Source: Gnetum montanum (Eukaryota; Streptophyta; Gnetopsida; Gnetales; Gnetaceae). Taken from it: a stretch of 47,258 nt of DNA. A program made the translations under genes and the position numbers. The DNA is taken from NCBI GenBank assembly GCA_015680685.1, contig MNCI01029463.1:132234-179491 (forward strand), read 5' to 3'. How positions within the stretch are numbered: the stretch's first letter is position 1; each line of letters opens with the position of its first letter. Below are positions 32,581 to 44,189 of this stretch, piece after piece. A model generated the notes under the pieces. The model was given only the letters and a program-made list of their open reading frames with translations, was not told where the DNA came from and made no database searches.

Positions 32581-33480
32581 ACCACCTGAGTGATAGGCTC
32601 CATACACTCGGTAATCGAAGCAGGCAAACTTGCGAATAGGTGTGGTGGCAAATTTAATGCTAGGGTGGCCAAGGCATCTGCTACGGTGTTTTTGTTGCGT
32701 GGCACGTGTTGAATGTCGGTTGTTGTAAACTGTTTGAGCAAAGCTTTCACTAGGTCACAATAGGGCTGCAGATGTGTAGCTTTGCAAGCATAGACCTCAG
32801 TGATATAATTCACGATGAGTTGTGAATCACCACGAATCACCACGTGTTGAATGCTTAATGCTTAGGCTGCTAAGAGGCCCCTAAGTAATCCTTCGTACTC
32901 TGCCATGTTGTTTGTACAAAGGAACGCAAAACAATATGCAAATGATTGCATTTTCCCATAGGGGAATGTATTGATGGTAGCTACACTACCTTCTTATGCG
33001 GTCAAGGCACCGTCGAAATGCAAAGTGGCTTCAAGATGTGACAAGACAGCGTTGATAGTGCTAACATGCTCATTAGGGAATTTGGGATCTATGATTACTC
33101 GATCGTCAACGGGTGAGGCCGAGAGTTGCGTTGCTATAGCTTGACCTTTCGTCAACAATTGGCTCACATAATGTAAATCGAATTCTGCAATTATGGCTTT
33201 CCACCAGGCTATCCTGCTGCTCTTATATAGATTATTTGTGATAGCCCGGAATACATTGCTCTTGCAAATGATGCTAACCTTGCTACAAAAAAAATAATGC
33301 CTTCATTTCTTTAATGCAAAAACTAGGGCAAGTCAGTTTCTCTCCACCTCATTGTATTTTGCCTCATACGCTATCAATGCATGACTTAGATAATACACTG
33401 GAATCTCAAAGTCATCGTCTCATCTTTGACATAACAGTGCCACGATAGACGTGTCTGAGGTGGCAAGGTAGATGAAGAAA
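32580..33480 (-). pseudogene. Tat/Ogre dual RNase H region
   Basis: Two RNase H modules in series on the minus strand. The first follows RT (SDTSIVALLCQR, then YYLSHALIAYEAKYNEVER, 33450-33340), the usual Ty3 type. The second, the plant-type/archaeal-like copy, has LHFDGALTA (33025-33000), NNMAEYEGLLRGLLAA (about 32925-32875), VIRGDSQLIVNYI (32843 on) and VPRNKNTVADALATLA. Its residues D, E and D are in place. It removes RNA from the RNA:DNA hybrid. Several stops are present. Confidence 0.8.
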
Positions 33481-34640
33481 GACTTATCCCTCTACGGTGG
33501 GTACATAGTCGGGAGGTGTAAAAGCTCTTTCTTTATATCATCAAAGGCTTGTTGGCATTGTGTTTTCCATTCAAGGTTAACCCCTTTCTTTAGTAAGTGT
33601 TGCATGGGGTGTAACTTGTCAGTCAACTTCGCTATAAACCTTCTGATGAACTGTACCCTGTCTTGTAACCCGCACAATTCTTTAAGGTTTATAGATGGTG
33701 CTAGATTAACGATGGCCTTAACTTTGTCAAGGTCCACTCGTATTCCAGCCTCTGATACTACAAACCCTAACATGCATCCGGTTCTCACCCCAAAGACACA
33801 CTTATTTGGATTAAGGTGTAAATCATGCATCTAGCAATGCTTTAGGACTACACCTAGATCGTTGGGATGATCAACGCCCTCTTTAGATTTGACCACTATG
33901 TCATCCATGTAGTCGTTCAGCGTTTTTAGGATGTAGTCACTAAAGATGTATGTCATGGCTNNNNNNNNNNNNNNNNNNNNNNNNNNNNNNNNNNNNNNNN
34001 NNNNNNNNNNNNNNNNNNNNNNNNNNNNNNNNNNNNNNNNNNNNNNNNNNNNNNNNNNNNNNNNNNNNNNNNNNNNNNNNNNNNNNNNNNNNNNNNNNNN
34101 NNNNNNNNNNNNNNNNNNNNNNNNNNNNNNNNNNNNNNNNNNNNNNNNNNNNNNNNNNNNNNNNNNNNNNNNNNNNNNNNNNNNNNNNNNNNNNNNNNNN
34201 NNNNNNNNNNNNNNNNNNNNNNNGCGAAGACCTCGATGTTATCTTGCAAAATGTTGGATACATCTTTGTGTGTTTGTGAATCTCGGAGGGAGTTAAGTTT
34301 TAACACTTTTATTTTCCGCTTGGATGTGGTCATAGGCGTCTCAATGAGAGCGTCCTCAGTTACATCTCCAACCTCTAAATCTAAGGTTTGGACTAGATGT
34401 TTGGGTCAGTCTGGGAACGTTTCTAAGGATGCTATAGTGCTATCTGCAGATGATTCCCAATCTATAGATTCTAGGTTCAGTTGTCTTACAAGCTCGCCAT
34501 GTTGACCTATCAAGACTAGAGGTGAAGAAAGATCGTGATGCATTACCATTCTTGTTCAACCTGCGACAATGAGATAAATGCCAAGTCAAGGGATACCTGT
34601 TTGTAGTAGCAACGCACAGCAGACATTTGCAAAGCAATAA
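33480..34640 (-). pseudogene. Tat/Ogre reverse transcriptase (interrupted by assembly gap)
   Basis: The N-terminal side (34505-34224) ends with NILQDNIEVFA, the usual lead-in to Ty3 RT. The fingers and motif A fall inside the N run. After it come NDYMDDIVVKSKEG with the catalytic Y-M-D-D (33900-33911), HDLHLNPNKCVFGV, LGFVVSEAGI and QFIRRFIAKLTDKLHPM (33830-33492), all close to family consensus. One TAG (KHC-stop-MHD) sits at 33830. A splice-acceptor-like tatctcattgtcgcag lies near 34555 on the minus strand just before this domain; Ogre elements are known for an intron between protease and RT. Confidence 0.75.
33961..34223. other. Assembly gap (263 N)
   Basis: A run of N of undetermined true length inside the RT coding region. 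Reading frames crossing it have no meaning. Confidence 1.
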
Positions 34641-34740
34641 TGAAATATGAAAATACTTAAATGATCAGAAACATGATACGAAGTTTGCAGTTTGCCATTT
34701 TAAGGTTGTTGCAAATCGCCTGAATCCAAAAGTGTAAAAT

Positions 34741-35190
34741 AGCTAGTTTAAGGTCTTTGCGGACCGCTAACAGGTTAGATTCGCGAATTAAAAGTATTAG
34801 TTTAAGGTCTTTGTGGACCACTAACGAGATCAAAGCTATGGATCAAAATTGCTAGTTTAAAGTCTTTGCAGACCGTTAACAGGCTATTCTAGCGAAACTA
34901 CGAGGTATTAGTTTAAGGTCTTTGCAGACCACTAACGAGATGGAATCTATGTGTAAGAACTACTAGTTTAAGATCTTTGCGGACTGCTAACTCAGTTGAA
35001 ACTATGCGTCAGAGCTGCTAGTTTAAGGTCTTTACAGACTGCTAACGGGTTGTGCTTGCGAAGGTGAGTTGCATTAGTTTAAAGTCTTTATGGACCACTA
35101 ATGAGTTGAAGTTGTGAGTTAAAATTACTAGTTTAAGGTCTTTGGGGACCGCTAATTTGTTATTCTCATGAAGGCAAATGACTAGTTTGA
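34741..35190. repeat. Tandem array 2: ~55-bp units with hairpin core
   Basis: Eight full units plus a ninth fragment, period 54-57 bp. The core is (g/a)(c/t)tagtttaaggtctttgcggacc(g/a)ctaac. ggtc pairs with gacc, and in the units starting ttagt this pairs again with actaa, giving a two-step stem with a ttaa bulge. Early units alternate between a gctag...gctaac form and an attag...actaac form, so a two-unit higher period is visible. Ends about 140 bp before the TATA box of the antisense gene. Confidence 0.85.
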
Positions 35191-35331
35191 GGTGGGTCGA
35201 AGTTTTCAGTCAGGCCCACCTATAACGATGCAAATAATGCTACTTACGCTATGATGGGAGTGCTACGCTGTACGAAATATCCCACATTAATCGGGGAGAG
35301 AGAATGGCAAGTTTCTTTTCACCGTATTGGC

Positions 35332-35339
35332 TATAAATA
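35332..35339 (+). promoter_or_regulatory. TATA box of the antisense gene
   Basis: TATAAATA in ttggctataaatagggg, 135 bp upstream of the first ATG of the spliced plus-strand gene. The 5' leader that follows (35365-35473) is free of repeats. Confidence 0.6.
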
Positions 35340-35473
35340 GGGGTTTACCCCCAGTAAACTTGTCATTTTCTCCATAATAGCGCAAAGCCCACATCTAGAG
35401 CGTAGAGCGATTGTGCCAACAAGGAGTAAGGTGATTTAGCGTAGCGACTGAGGAAGAACCTGCAACTAAGACA

Positions 35474-38400
35474 ATGGCACCCAAAAGAGAACACAAACAA
35501 CTAGTGCTCACCAAGGTAGACGAGGTGAAGGACACCTTGGGGCATTTGTTGCAGGCATGTGTCGCAGTGCAGGAGGAGACTCTGTTGGCCCGGTAAGCTA
35601 CTACGTTACTCTCCTTTTTTATATGCTGCTATTGTCGCTTCTGCTTTCTATTTCTGCTTCTATTTTCGTTTCGAAATCTACATTTTTGTCATTGTTTTTT
35701 TGTTATTTTGGCCATTACACCACCACTGGTGCCGATTCGGGCACGACGGGTGTATGGGCGTTATGCTAAGGTTGCATGCAGTGTTGCCTAGACCGCCATT
35801 ACGATGGCTGCCCAGCCGTAGAGGCTTAGGTGATTTTAGCAACTTAGCATGCAAATAGCGTAGCGTACGACCCTCGCGAGGGTTTGGCCATGTGCATGAG
35901 TTGACAACGTAACACGTGTCTATCATAGTGTAATGCAAATCATTTTGTCAAGTAGAAGATTTTTTGAAACGGCTGCAGCATATTGAATCCTTTCTTATTT
36001 AAAATTCACATTAAATTTTCTATCGCTACGCTATTGCCTTTATGCTTTTTCTATGCTACATGCAAGGGAACAACTATGCTACGCTATTTGCCAACCACCA
36101 ATCCTGCTATGCTTCAAGCTAACTTCACTCGAACATGATGTTAACATTTTCCATTATGTTGTTCAGGGTGATGCTAAGGCCAATTTTAATTGTCCTAGAA
36201 ATCGTGGGGGTTCTGTGCTGCATAAGTGAACTGATGGCCAACGTTCCTCCACCCCACGCATGTGTAGGGCAACAGGTGGTCTAGTTCAGGGAAGGTGCAT
36301 AGGTCTTCCTACAATTTCTCCTCCAACACTTTAGTGTGATCATTTGGTCACACTTATCGAAGGAGGTAGTAGCCATAATAACAGAAAACTTGTTGCTTGG
36401 AGCTAACTGGGGTATTCTAAGATTTTTGATCGATGGAGCAATTAGGAGTAGGCAGGGAGAGGGATCTAGTCAGCGCTCAAAAAGCTTGAGGCGTCTAGCC
36501 TAGATCTGGGCAATGCCTGAATATAATTGCTACCATTAGTACAACATGTTGTTTGTTGCCTGCCACATGGGAACTTGCTTCCAAAACCCACCAGGAACTG
36601 TTTACTGTGCCAGTGTGTGAGTTTTGTAAACATATTCCACTATGCTATGCAATGCATGCTATGCTAGGCAAATGTTAACAGTGTGTTTTTGCTCCCAAGT
36701 TTTTCATCAACAAGAGTGGGCTTCATGATGATACAGATGTGTTCGCCTTGGCACAGATGGAGCTGCGGGAGTTTTCTTCTGCTGAGAATATGCACACGGT
36801 TGTCATAGGCCAATGCGGGGGTGAGTACAAAACCTATCTAACCCGCTACTCCTAATTCTACGATAGGTGCCAGGAGCTGGATTTATTAGATGGGGATTGG
36901 GGACCTCTTAAGCCAATTACCATTGAAGATGTATTGGTGGATCTTCTATTGTTCTCATCGTTGTTTAAACTTGGTAAGCTAAACTATGGGTGGTTTGCCT
37001 GTTCGAGTGTTGCCCTCATGCCTTGTCTAAGTTTTTTCTTTTTTCATGTACAACTGGCTATAGCAGTGAAGAAATTCCAAGAGGTGACGATGATCACCTC
37101 TAGGCATCACGAGGCCAACATCTACTTCAAGTACGGGGAGGTGGACAAGACCCAACACTAGCTTTGCAACGGGGTCCCGGAATCGCTCGCCAAAAACCTT
37201 TGGGATGCTGGGCTCATGGAATTGTTCTTAGCCATGAACCCATGCATCCCTGTTGTTGAAATGCTTGCCCTAACCGACTCCTTTTCTGAAAAGGTGGACC
37301 GCTTCCGCACACATGTGCATGGTGTGCTAGTGGTCCCTGAGATTAATGACCAACTATTCGTGGACCTCTTCGGTGTCCTTGCTGATGGTCTTCCCATAGG
37401 AGCAAAGATCAAAAAGGAGGCAAACCATCAGAGGGACATTGAGAAGTGGCTAGGGGTAGAGAAAGGACGAAGGGGATCCCCATGGAAGCAATCAAGCATA
37501 AAGCAGCCAAAATGGTTTACCCCATCTTCCGTGCCCACGCTTTCGCCAAGCTATTGTCCCAAGGCAAGATCATTAGGATTGAGCAAGCTTGGGTAATGAG
37601 GGAGGTCATGGAAGAGGGGTCATGGAAGAGGGGACCAGTTACAACTGGGCCAAGCATCTATGCAAAGGTCTACAAGCTGAAATGGTCAAGCTTCATAAGA
37701 AGCCTGAGTCCCATTTCAATGTGCATCATGCCTTCTTCATAGCTTGCTTGCGGCAGTTTGCGGAATTCTTGGTAGTTCATGAGAATGGAGTCTAGCTGAT
37801 GCAAGATCATAACCAAATTTCCAAACCATGGATTTGCCAAGTCTTCCAGATCACCCAAGCCCAAGATCCCCCAGAAGCCATCAGGGAGTCATTTTCCATG
37901 ATGACTAAGGATCGGGTGGCCCATAACTTTCGTGGCCAGGACAACATAGGAGAGGCACCCCCTGCTACTACGAGTAGCATATCACAGAAAAAACATCTCA
38001 TCTCAGAGATGGTGGCCACTAACTTGTAGCGAAAAAGGTCTCATCTGGTTGAGAAATCTCCCCGTATGGATGAAGAAGGGGGGCAGAAACTACGGTTTAA
38101 GCTACGTAGAATACAGCCTCCCATTGCTAAATTCTTTTTCTCTATGTTTGTTTCTTCACTGGTTTGGTTAATGCCTGCTACGTTGTGCTACGCTAGGTAG
38201 CATAGCATAGCATAACATTGATTTTATGTCAACATGCTAAGCCTAATGCGAACTTGCTTTGCTACCAGAGGAAGAAGCAGAAGAAGAAGGTGACGAAGAG
38301 ATGTTAGCCCCCAAAACGGGGGTGACTAATAAGGATGCGGGGGCCCCGGCCACAGAGGGAAGGGCCTTAGTCAAGAGAGAAGGAGCTCCTGCCACAAACG

Positions 38401-40090
38401 AAGGAGCTCCTATTGACAAAGAAAACGCTCTTGCTAATGAGGAGGATGTTTTTGCCGATGAGGAGGATTCCCCCACTAATGAGGAGGATGCTAGCGCCTT
38501 AAAAAGAAAGGCCCCAGTCAATAAAGAGGAATCCCTTGTCAACTAGGAAGGGACCTTCGCTGACGATCCCTTTGCTGAATGCATTTCAGCATCGAAGGAG
38601 CAGATGAATGTGGAGAATGTTGCCATAGTGTTAAGCTACCCAGGAGGAGGGGAGCTACAACTAGATGCTGATGAGTTTGATCGTATATTCAATAGTATGT
38701 CAATGGGAGACCTCCCCCCCGCTATCACCCCTAAGGGTTTGTTGGGTAGGAGCCCTTACACTATCGTTTGTGTTACTCATCAGCTTCATTGTAATCCATC
38801 TCGATCATGACTAACGAGTTTGGTTATATGGTAGACACCATTGTTGGCACTGCAGGACCTTCCTTGATTTGGCTGGAACCATGGGCCGAGACCCTTGACA
38901 AGTTTCAGTTCATGCAAGGGGTTGTCGATGACATGATCGGCTGTCTCAAGTAGGTCAATCAGGAAGTGGGTAAGTGAAGTGCCTATGCTAGGCTCTTCGA
39001 GTTGCTACACTAGACCTTTTAGATTGCTGAATTTCTGCTACACTACTGTGACTAATGTGTTCTTATGTGTGGTCAACAGCTTCTTGTCTCAAGTGGGACC
39101 TAAAATAAGCAGTCAAGATCGACATCGTGCCTACATTCCCACCTAAAGTGACCGAGGTGGCTCGCTGCATATATGACGAGGCCAGCGAATGCACATTGCA
39201 CTTAGCATGCTCCCTGTGGGAGTGTAGGCATGTGAATGAAGACCTGTGGAAACAGGTCCAAAGGCTTGGGAAAGAGAAAGTCAAACTAACTGTTGAGGTG
39301 GAAAACCTCCGTTCTAGGAACGAGTTCCTCTTGGCCCGTGATACCAATGATGGTAGTTGGCGCATCGCTGTCATAGATTATGCAAAATATTGGACAACCG
39401 TGCAGCACAACAACAAGGCCGCTCGCAAGATAATTGAGCAACGAATGCAGATTGACTAGTTGGCCCAAAAGAACTAGGACTGGAAGGATTACATCGTGAG
39501 ATTTTACGAGTGGGGGCAATCTCAAAAAAACCACAAGCATATGTATAAACTGGAACATGCCACTTACCGCAAACAATACCGAGATGCTTCAGTCAAGTTG
39601 TATACTCATGAAGCATTCCTGGATGCCATTGGTGCTTCTGAGGCCTACAACAAGTTCATGCAACAAGTGACAGTCAGCAAATCCCCTGAGCGGGAAGTGA
39701 ATCTTCCCACAGGTGAGACCACCATTGCCTCCTTTTCTCCAAGACCACCAAGATGGACGGCCATCGAAAAGGATAAAGTTGCTACAAACGCTAAATTGAG
39801 CGATAGAAACTGGGCAGATATTATAGAGGAGGAGGTCTGGCACTACCTCAGGATTGAATTGGATCGCATACCCCTCGAGATAGACGTGGGGCCATCTCAG
39901 GTTAGTCACTTTCTGTGATGCAACAATTTAGGTTTTACTCTAGCCCTCATGTGTAACCCTAGCTGACTACTTCATTTTTTGTTATGTAGTAAATTCCAGA
40001 TGAAGAAGTAGGGCCCCTAGAGGGTAGAAATGATAATGCAGAATAAGATGATGCAGAGAGAGATGATGTAGGGGAAGATGATGTATGATA
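35474..40090 (+). pseudogene. Multi-exon antisense gene inside the Tat/Ogre element
   Basis: Proposed exons: 35474-35592, 36167-36614, 36700-36973, 37067 to about 38110, 38269-38745, 38856-38969, 39080-39900, 39989-40090. Donors are gtaagc, gtgtga, gtaagc, gtagga, gtaagt and gttagt; acceptors end in cag, aag or tag. Reading phase is kept at junctions 1/2, 2/3, 3/4, 5/6 and 6/7, which is hard to get by chance; the exon 4 donor is not resolved. Exon 1 starts MAPKREHKQLVLTKVDEVKD. Exon 2 has a weak resemblance to FCP1/HAD phosphatases (LIVLEIVGVL, then FLQFLLQHFSVIIWS). Exon 4 has EMLALTDSFSEKVDRFRTHV and WAKHLCKGLQAEMVKLHKK. Exon 5 is an acidic repeat tract (NEED, NEGAP). Exon 7 is an alpha-helical, probably coiled-coil region. 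Exon 8 has an acidic tail. About ten stops and two shifts make it a pseudogene. Product function unknown. Confidence 0.6.
36167..36614 (+). pseudogene. Exon 2 of the antisense gene, possible HAD/FCP1-like segment
   Basis: The frame fixed by exon 1 reads RPILIVLEIVGVLCCISE, compatible with the LLVLDxxGxL first motif of HAD-type phosphatases (catalytic Asp replaced by Glu). About 50 residues on comes VFLQFLLQHFSVIIWSHLSK, compatible with the 'FLxFLxxHFxVxIWSS' second motif. The spacing suits the FCP1-like family of plants. Downstream exons do not continue a HAD fold that I can recognise, so this is either a captured fragment or a chance resemblance. Four in-frame TAG stops. Confidence 0.3.
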
Positions 40091-40259
40091 GCAAGGGCTT
40101 TCATTTTTTATTTTTAAAAAACTATTGCAAACATTGTTTATTTGAAACCTTGAATGGAAAAAAATGAATTATGTCAAGATTGGTGTTATTCTAGCTTGTG
40201 CATTACGTATGTTATCTATGTGATCAGTTTTTTATGTTCTTAATGTTTCTAATGTATCT

Positions 40260-40462
40260 TAGTTTTCGACCATTTTAGGTCGCGTGTAGTTTTGGGCCAT
40301 TTCGGGCCACATGTAGTTTTAGGTCATTTCGAGCCACGGGGTAATGTAAACGAAAGAAAAAGTTTTTTTCCAGTTTTAGGCCTTAGCGGGCCGTATGTAG
40401 TTTTGCGCCATTTCAGGCCATGGGACAATGTAGTTTTAGGTCATTTCGGGCCACAGTAATGA
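40260..40462. repeat. Tandem array 3: ~27-bp units tagtttt-aggyc-N6-ggcc
   Basis: Six units. Each starts tagtttt or cagtttt and contains a ggcc/ggtc...ggcc hairpin (gggccatttcgggcc is the best). One unit is lengthened by an A-rich insert (40343-40373). Begins about 170 bp after the last exon of the antisense gene. Related in layout to arrays 1 and 2. Confidence 0.8.
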
Positions 40463-40708
40463 TGTTTAAAAAAAGGGATGTGCGAAGGTTTAAAGGATTT
40501 AGTCAGGCAACCTAGTGTAGATGGATGTATGCAAAGCGAATAAGCAATAAGTGTACAATGGATGTTAACTGGGCAGGAACCAATGGGGTTACTACGCTAT
40601 GCGTAACTGCTTTCTAACCTAACATGGATTTGGTGAGACGTAGGGCCGAGACACTTTGCTGCGACACTCGTCTACATCGTTGTCCTCCACTTGGAAGGGC
40701 AACTCGAC

Positions 40709-42300
40709 CTATGCATTTTCGTTTTCTGAGCCGGCGTGTTGGGCTAGCTCTTTTGCTAAATAGTTAGTATCTATGGAGACATGCACCTCATTCTCAGAGG
40801 TTATGACCTCTGAGCCTTGCTCCATATCTACGTTATTTATTGCTTGCATTGCCACCTCATCACCATGGATTAGCACCTCCCTGCCTGCATAGGGTAGATG
40901 GATCTCCTGATGTATGGGCAAAGAGACAACCCTAAGTTGTGCTAACCATGACCTCTCCAAGATCAGGTTAAACCCAGGCATCTCTTCCATCATAATAAAC
41001 GTTGCATTTGTGGGGAACTAGTCCCCCGCCACAAAGTCAATGTGGACAATGCCTTTCACCATGACCTGTGCCCCGTTGAAAGACTTCAAACATGACATTG
41101 TCATGGTTTGATTTGGTCTACCAAACCCAGCTTATCCACAATAGGGAATGGGATGACGTTTGTAGCAGCCCTATCATCAATGTGTACCCTTCAGACCTTA
41201 TGTTGGCCAACCCGAATTGTGATAAACAGAGGTGTTGTAGTCACAACTAGGATGGTTGTGGTTCTTCCCTAATGGACTCATCGCAGAAAGTCAACTGGGA
41301 TGGTTGTGGTTCTGCAGGCACAGATGGAAGCATAACTAAGTGAATTGCTTTCTCTTCCACTGGCTGTTCTCGTTAACTGGTATTGTCATTAACATGTGAA
41401 CCAGAGCCTCACGATGTGCAGTGGAAGTCATAATCAAGTTGTACAGGCTCAACGTTGTGTTTTTTTGTTTTAGGGCCTGCTTGACCTGAGTGAGAGTGCT
41501 TAAGAGGTCTGGGACACCTTCCTGTTTACTACCTTTCTCCTCTTCCATTTGTCCTAGGAGATGAATTTCCTGAGGAGGGATAGATTCAAGTCTGGGTTCA
41601 GATCCTTTCAAGTGAGGTGGTGAAGATCGTGCACACGTAGCAACGTTATCTTTTAGCAATGAGGATGTAGATGCAAAGGGCGAGGGCATAGGCTTGGAAG
41701 TACCTGGGATGGTACGTTCCATTGACACCTCACCTATCAAGCACTCTTCTCTATTTTTTGGATGAGAAGGCTGTGGTGCTATCTTATATGGGGCAAGGGT
41801 GGTTGAGTGGCTTGGCCCCCTGATGATGAATGGTGCTTACGGTGTTAATGCAGTTGGCGGTGGTGCAGTTTTGCTTACAGGTAGTGCAGGGGCGGATGTC
41901 CAAGGAAAAATTCTCAAGAAAAATGATTGCTGCAGGTTTTTCTTAGCCGCTGGTGGTGTTGGTGCGCTACGCTGAGGCACACAAACCACAAACAACTGCT
42001 GAGGTGGCTTTGGGTTACTGTCAACGCTGATAGTATTGATAATGTAACTAGCGTTGTTGGCATTAAGAGGATCCGTGTAGAAATGCAGAGATTGATTTTC
42101 GGGATGCACTAGGTTGCTTTCGTCTAGAACTAGTTTCCCTTGATCAATCATTATTTGGATATCGTCCTTTAATGTCAGGTAGTAATCTATGTCATGACCA
42201 CACTATTGATGGTAGTCACAGAACTGCTCCAGCCTAAAATTCTTAGGAACAGGGGGCTCATTGGGAAAAGCCAAGGAGGGGTTCCTAAGGAGTTCGCAGT
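40709..42300 (-). pseudogene. Tat/Ogre gag C terminus and protease
   Basis: One frame runs from about 42240 to the stop at 40709. It opens with FCDYHQ-stop-CGHDIDYY, the 'C-x-Y-H-x(3)-G-H-x(4)-C' knuckle-like motif of this lineage with its last Cys changed to Tyr, then DDIQIMIDQGKLV. A Pro/Ser-rich linker follows. The protease active site is V-H-I-D-D-R-A-A (41164-41185): the D-D-G-A of the family has become D-D-R-A. The post-active-site FNLILERSWLAQLRVV and LPYAGREVLIHGDE (40975-40850) match the conserved 'FNxLLGRPWL ... GxxxTIxGD' region. It would cut the Gag-Pol chain. Confidence 0.75.
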
Positions 42301-42329
42301 ATCGTTAATGTTTTTTGACTCCCTCCTCT

Positions 42330-43900
42330 AACATCCGCTTGTGTTGGATATACCCCATCCCAGTAATTGCTTCAAAAGTTCTGAAGGCTTGACGGGCAAC
42401 GAGGTATACTTACAGCGATCTTTACACTCGAACTTAGGCTTGGGCAGTGCGGACGCTTCGGGTGCCGATGTCGAGGGTTGGGTTGCATTGCCTAGTACGG
42501 GTGTAGGGTTAGTTGCTGGTGTGACCGTCTTCTTGTTATTATTATCTTCGTTTGCCATAGTGGCCACTGTGGCTGTTGCAGCCTTACCCTTGTCTTTGTC
42601 CTTCTTCGCAAAGGTGTTCTTATATGCAACGTAGGCTAGGTCTTTACTTGCCTCAACCACGTCTTGTATGCTTTTAGTCTAGGCAAAAGCCTAACTAAGA
42701 GTCCATGGAGCAAGATAGTACAGTTTGGACTTAATGAATTCGTTCACTACATCCTTAAAGATGGCCAGTAGATGGGCCTCCACGATGAGCTCGCAGATCT
42801 CAATAAGGGTAACGCTCCACCGTTGTATTAATTTCTGGACCAGTTTAAGTGGATCTTGTTTGATGCTCATTAACTGATCCAGCGTAACCTCTGGTCTCAA
42901 GTTATATTTAAAATGCATTAGGAACTGGGTCACCAACTCCTCTAAGATTGAGATGGAGGAGCATGGGAGCGCGCGATACCAGTCCAAAGCTTTGCTCGTC
43001 AGAGACATAGCAAAGACACAGATGATTATATGCAGCCATTGCTATAAAAGAAGGGACTCACACCTAAATGTAACAATATGGGCGTTTGGATCACCCTCCC
43101 CATTGTATTTTGCAAAATGAGGAAGTGGCATCCCAGGGGAGTAACGTTAGCATGGGGACTACCGGGCTTATGGGATCATCATGGTAGAAATCCATGACTT
43201 GTACCATGTCAAAATCAATAGCCTTGAGGCATTTGATTTCCTCAGTAAGGGTATAGATAAGCTGGAATGCTTGATCCAAACACGGGGATGATGAGGATGG
43301 TTGGGGAGCTGCAAAGGCAGCTCCCATCTGTGGAGTGGCAAGGGCAGTGACGTAACCCATAGGCGATGCCATTAGGACGACCCTTATGAAAGGTGCTGCT
43401 TGTGCTATCCACCACTCGGTAGGTGGTGCTATTGGAGTAGCAGTCGCTAATTGTGCCATGGGGTAGGTTGTTTGTGTGGCCGGTGGAACAGACCATAGCC
43501 CCGTGCTTGGTTGTACCATTTGCGAGACCTAGTACGTTTGGTGGCAAGCGTAGTGGAACATTTGCGATGGCTGCAAAACAATAGGAGAAGTGAATGGGGT
43601 CCACCATGTGGGTGGGATTGGGCCCGCCACTAACAGTGGGATAGGTGTAGATGCGAAAATGGATGTGGAAACTGCATGCAACTATGATGTAGGTACGGTG
43701 TAAATGTAGGGCAGGGTAGCCGTGATTGGTGTGTGGTGCAAAGAAGGAATGGATTGGGAAACAATTTGCGGAGGGATAGTGGCTGAGAATGAGACAAGGG
43801 AATAGGCATGTTGATATGCCGATGGCATGGCATAGCTACCCGTTGCTGATGATATTGCAGGTTATGACAACGCAGACATGATCATGAAGGGAGCGACGGT
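42330..43900 (-). pseudogene. Tat/Ogre gag
   Basis: Retrotransposon gag fold on the minus strand: PLPHFAKYNGEGDPNAHI (about 43130-43070), SLTSKALDWYRALPCSSI (43008 on), LVTQFLMHFKYNLRPEVT, LMSIKQDPLKLVQKLIQRW, then FAKKDKDKGKA and a Pro/Thr/Ala-rich stretch. N-terminal of this (43900-43150) the chain is Pro/Ala/Thr-rich and contains LIYTLTEEIKCLK. A frameshift between 42330 and 42240 separates it from the protease frame. Gag builds the particle. Confidence 0.8.
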
Positions 43901-44189
43901 AAAGAGTGGGTTCGTCCAGAAAGACGGGGTGGGAGGGATGGTGGCAGGGTTGGTTTGACCCCCACCTTCAGACTGGGAATCTAGTTCCTCTTACTCATCT
44001 TGGAATGCCTCGTCATAGTGAGACGTCGTATCTCGTGGCTCCTTATGCCTAGCCAACCGTGTCAGCTGATCTATGATCCACTGATGCATTTGCGTCAGAG
44101 GAATGGAAATGCCAGGAGTGGGAATAAATTCCTTCCCATTACAGTAAGTGAACTTGAAGCTACATTTATCTTTGAGTTCTTGTGCATCT

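Noticed and set aside
33940-34333. Reading frames spanning the N run on both strands
   Set aside because: They are open only because N yields no stops. Only the flanking RT residues are real.
35474-40090. Reading the plus-strand spliced gene as an ordinary host gene interrupting the transposon
   Set aside because: Its introns share palindromes with the LTR and its flanks share arrays with the pol end, so it looks like a part of the element. A host origin for exon 2 remains possible.
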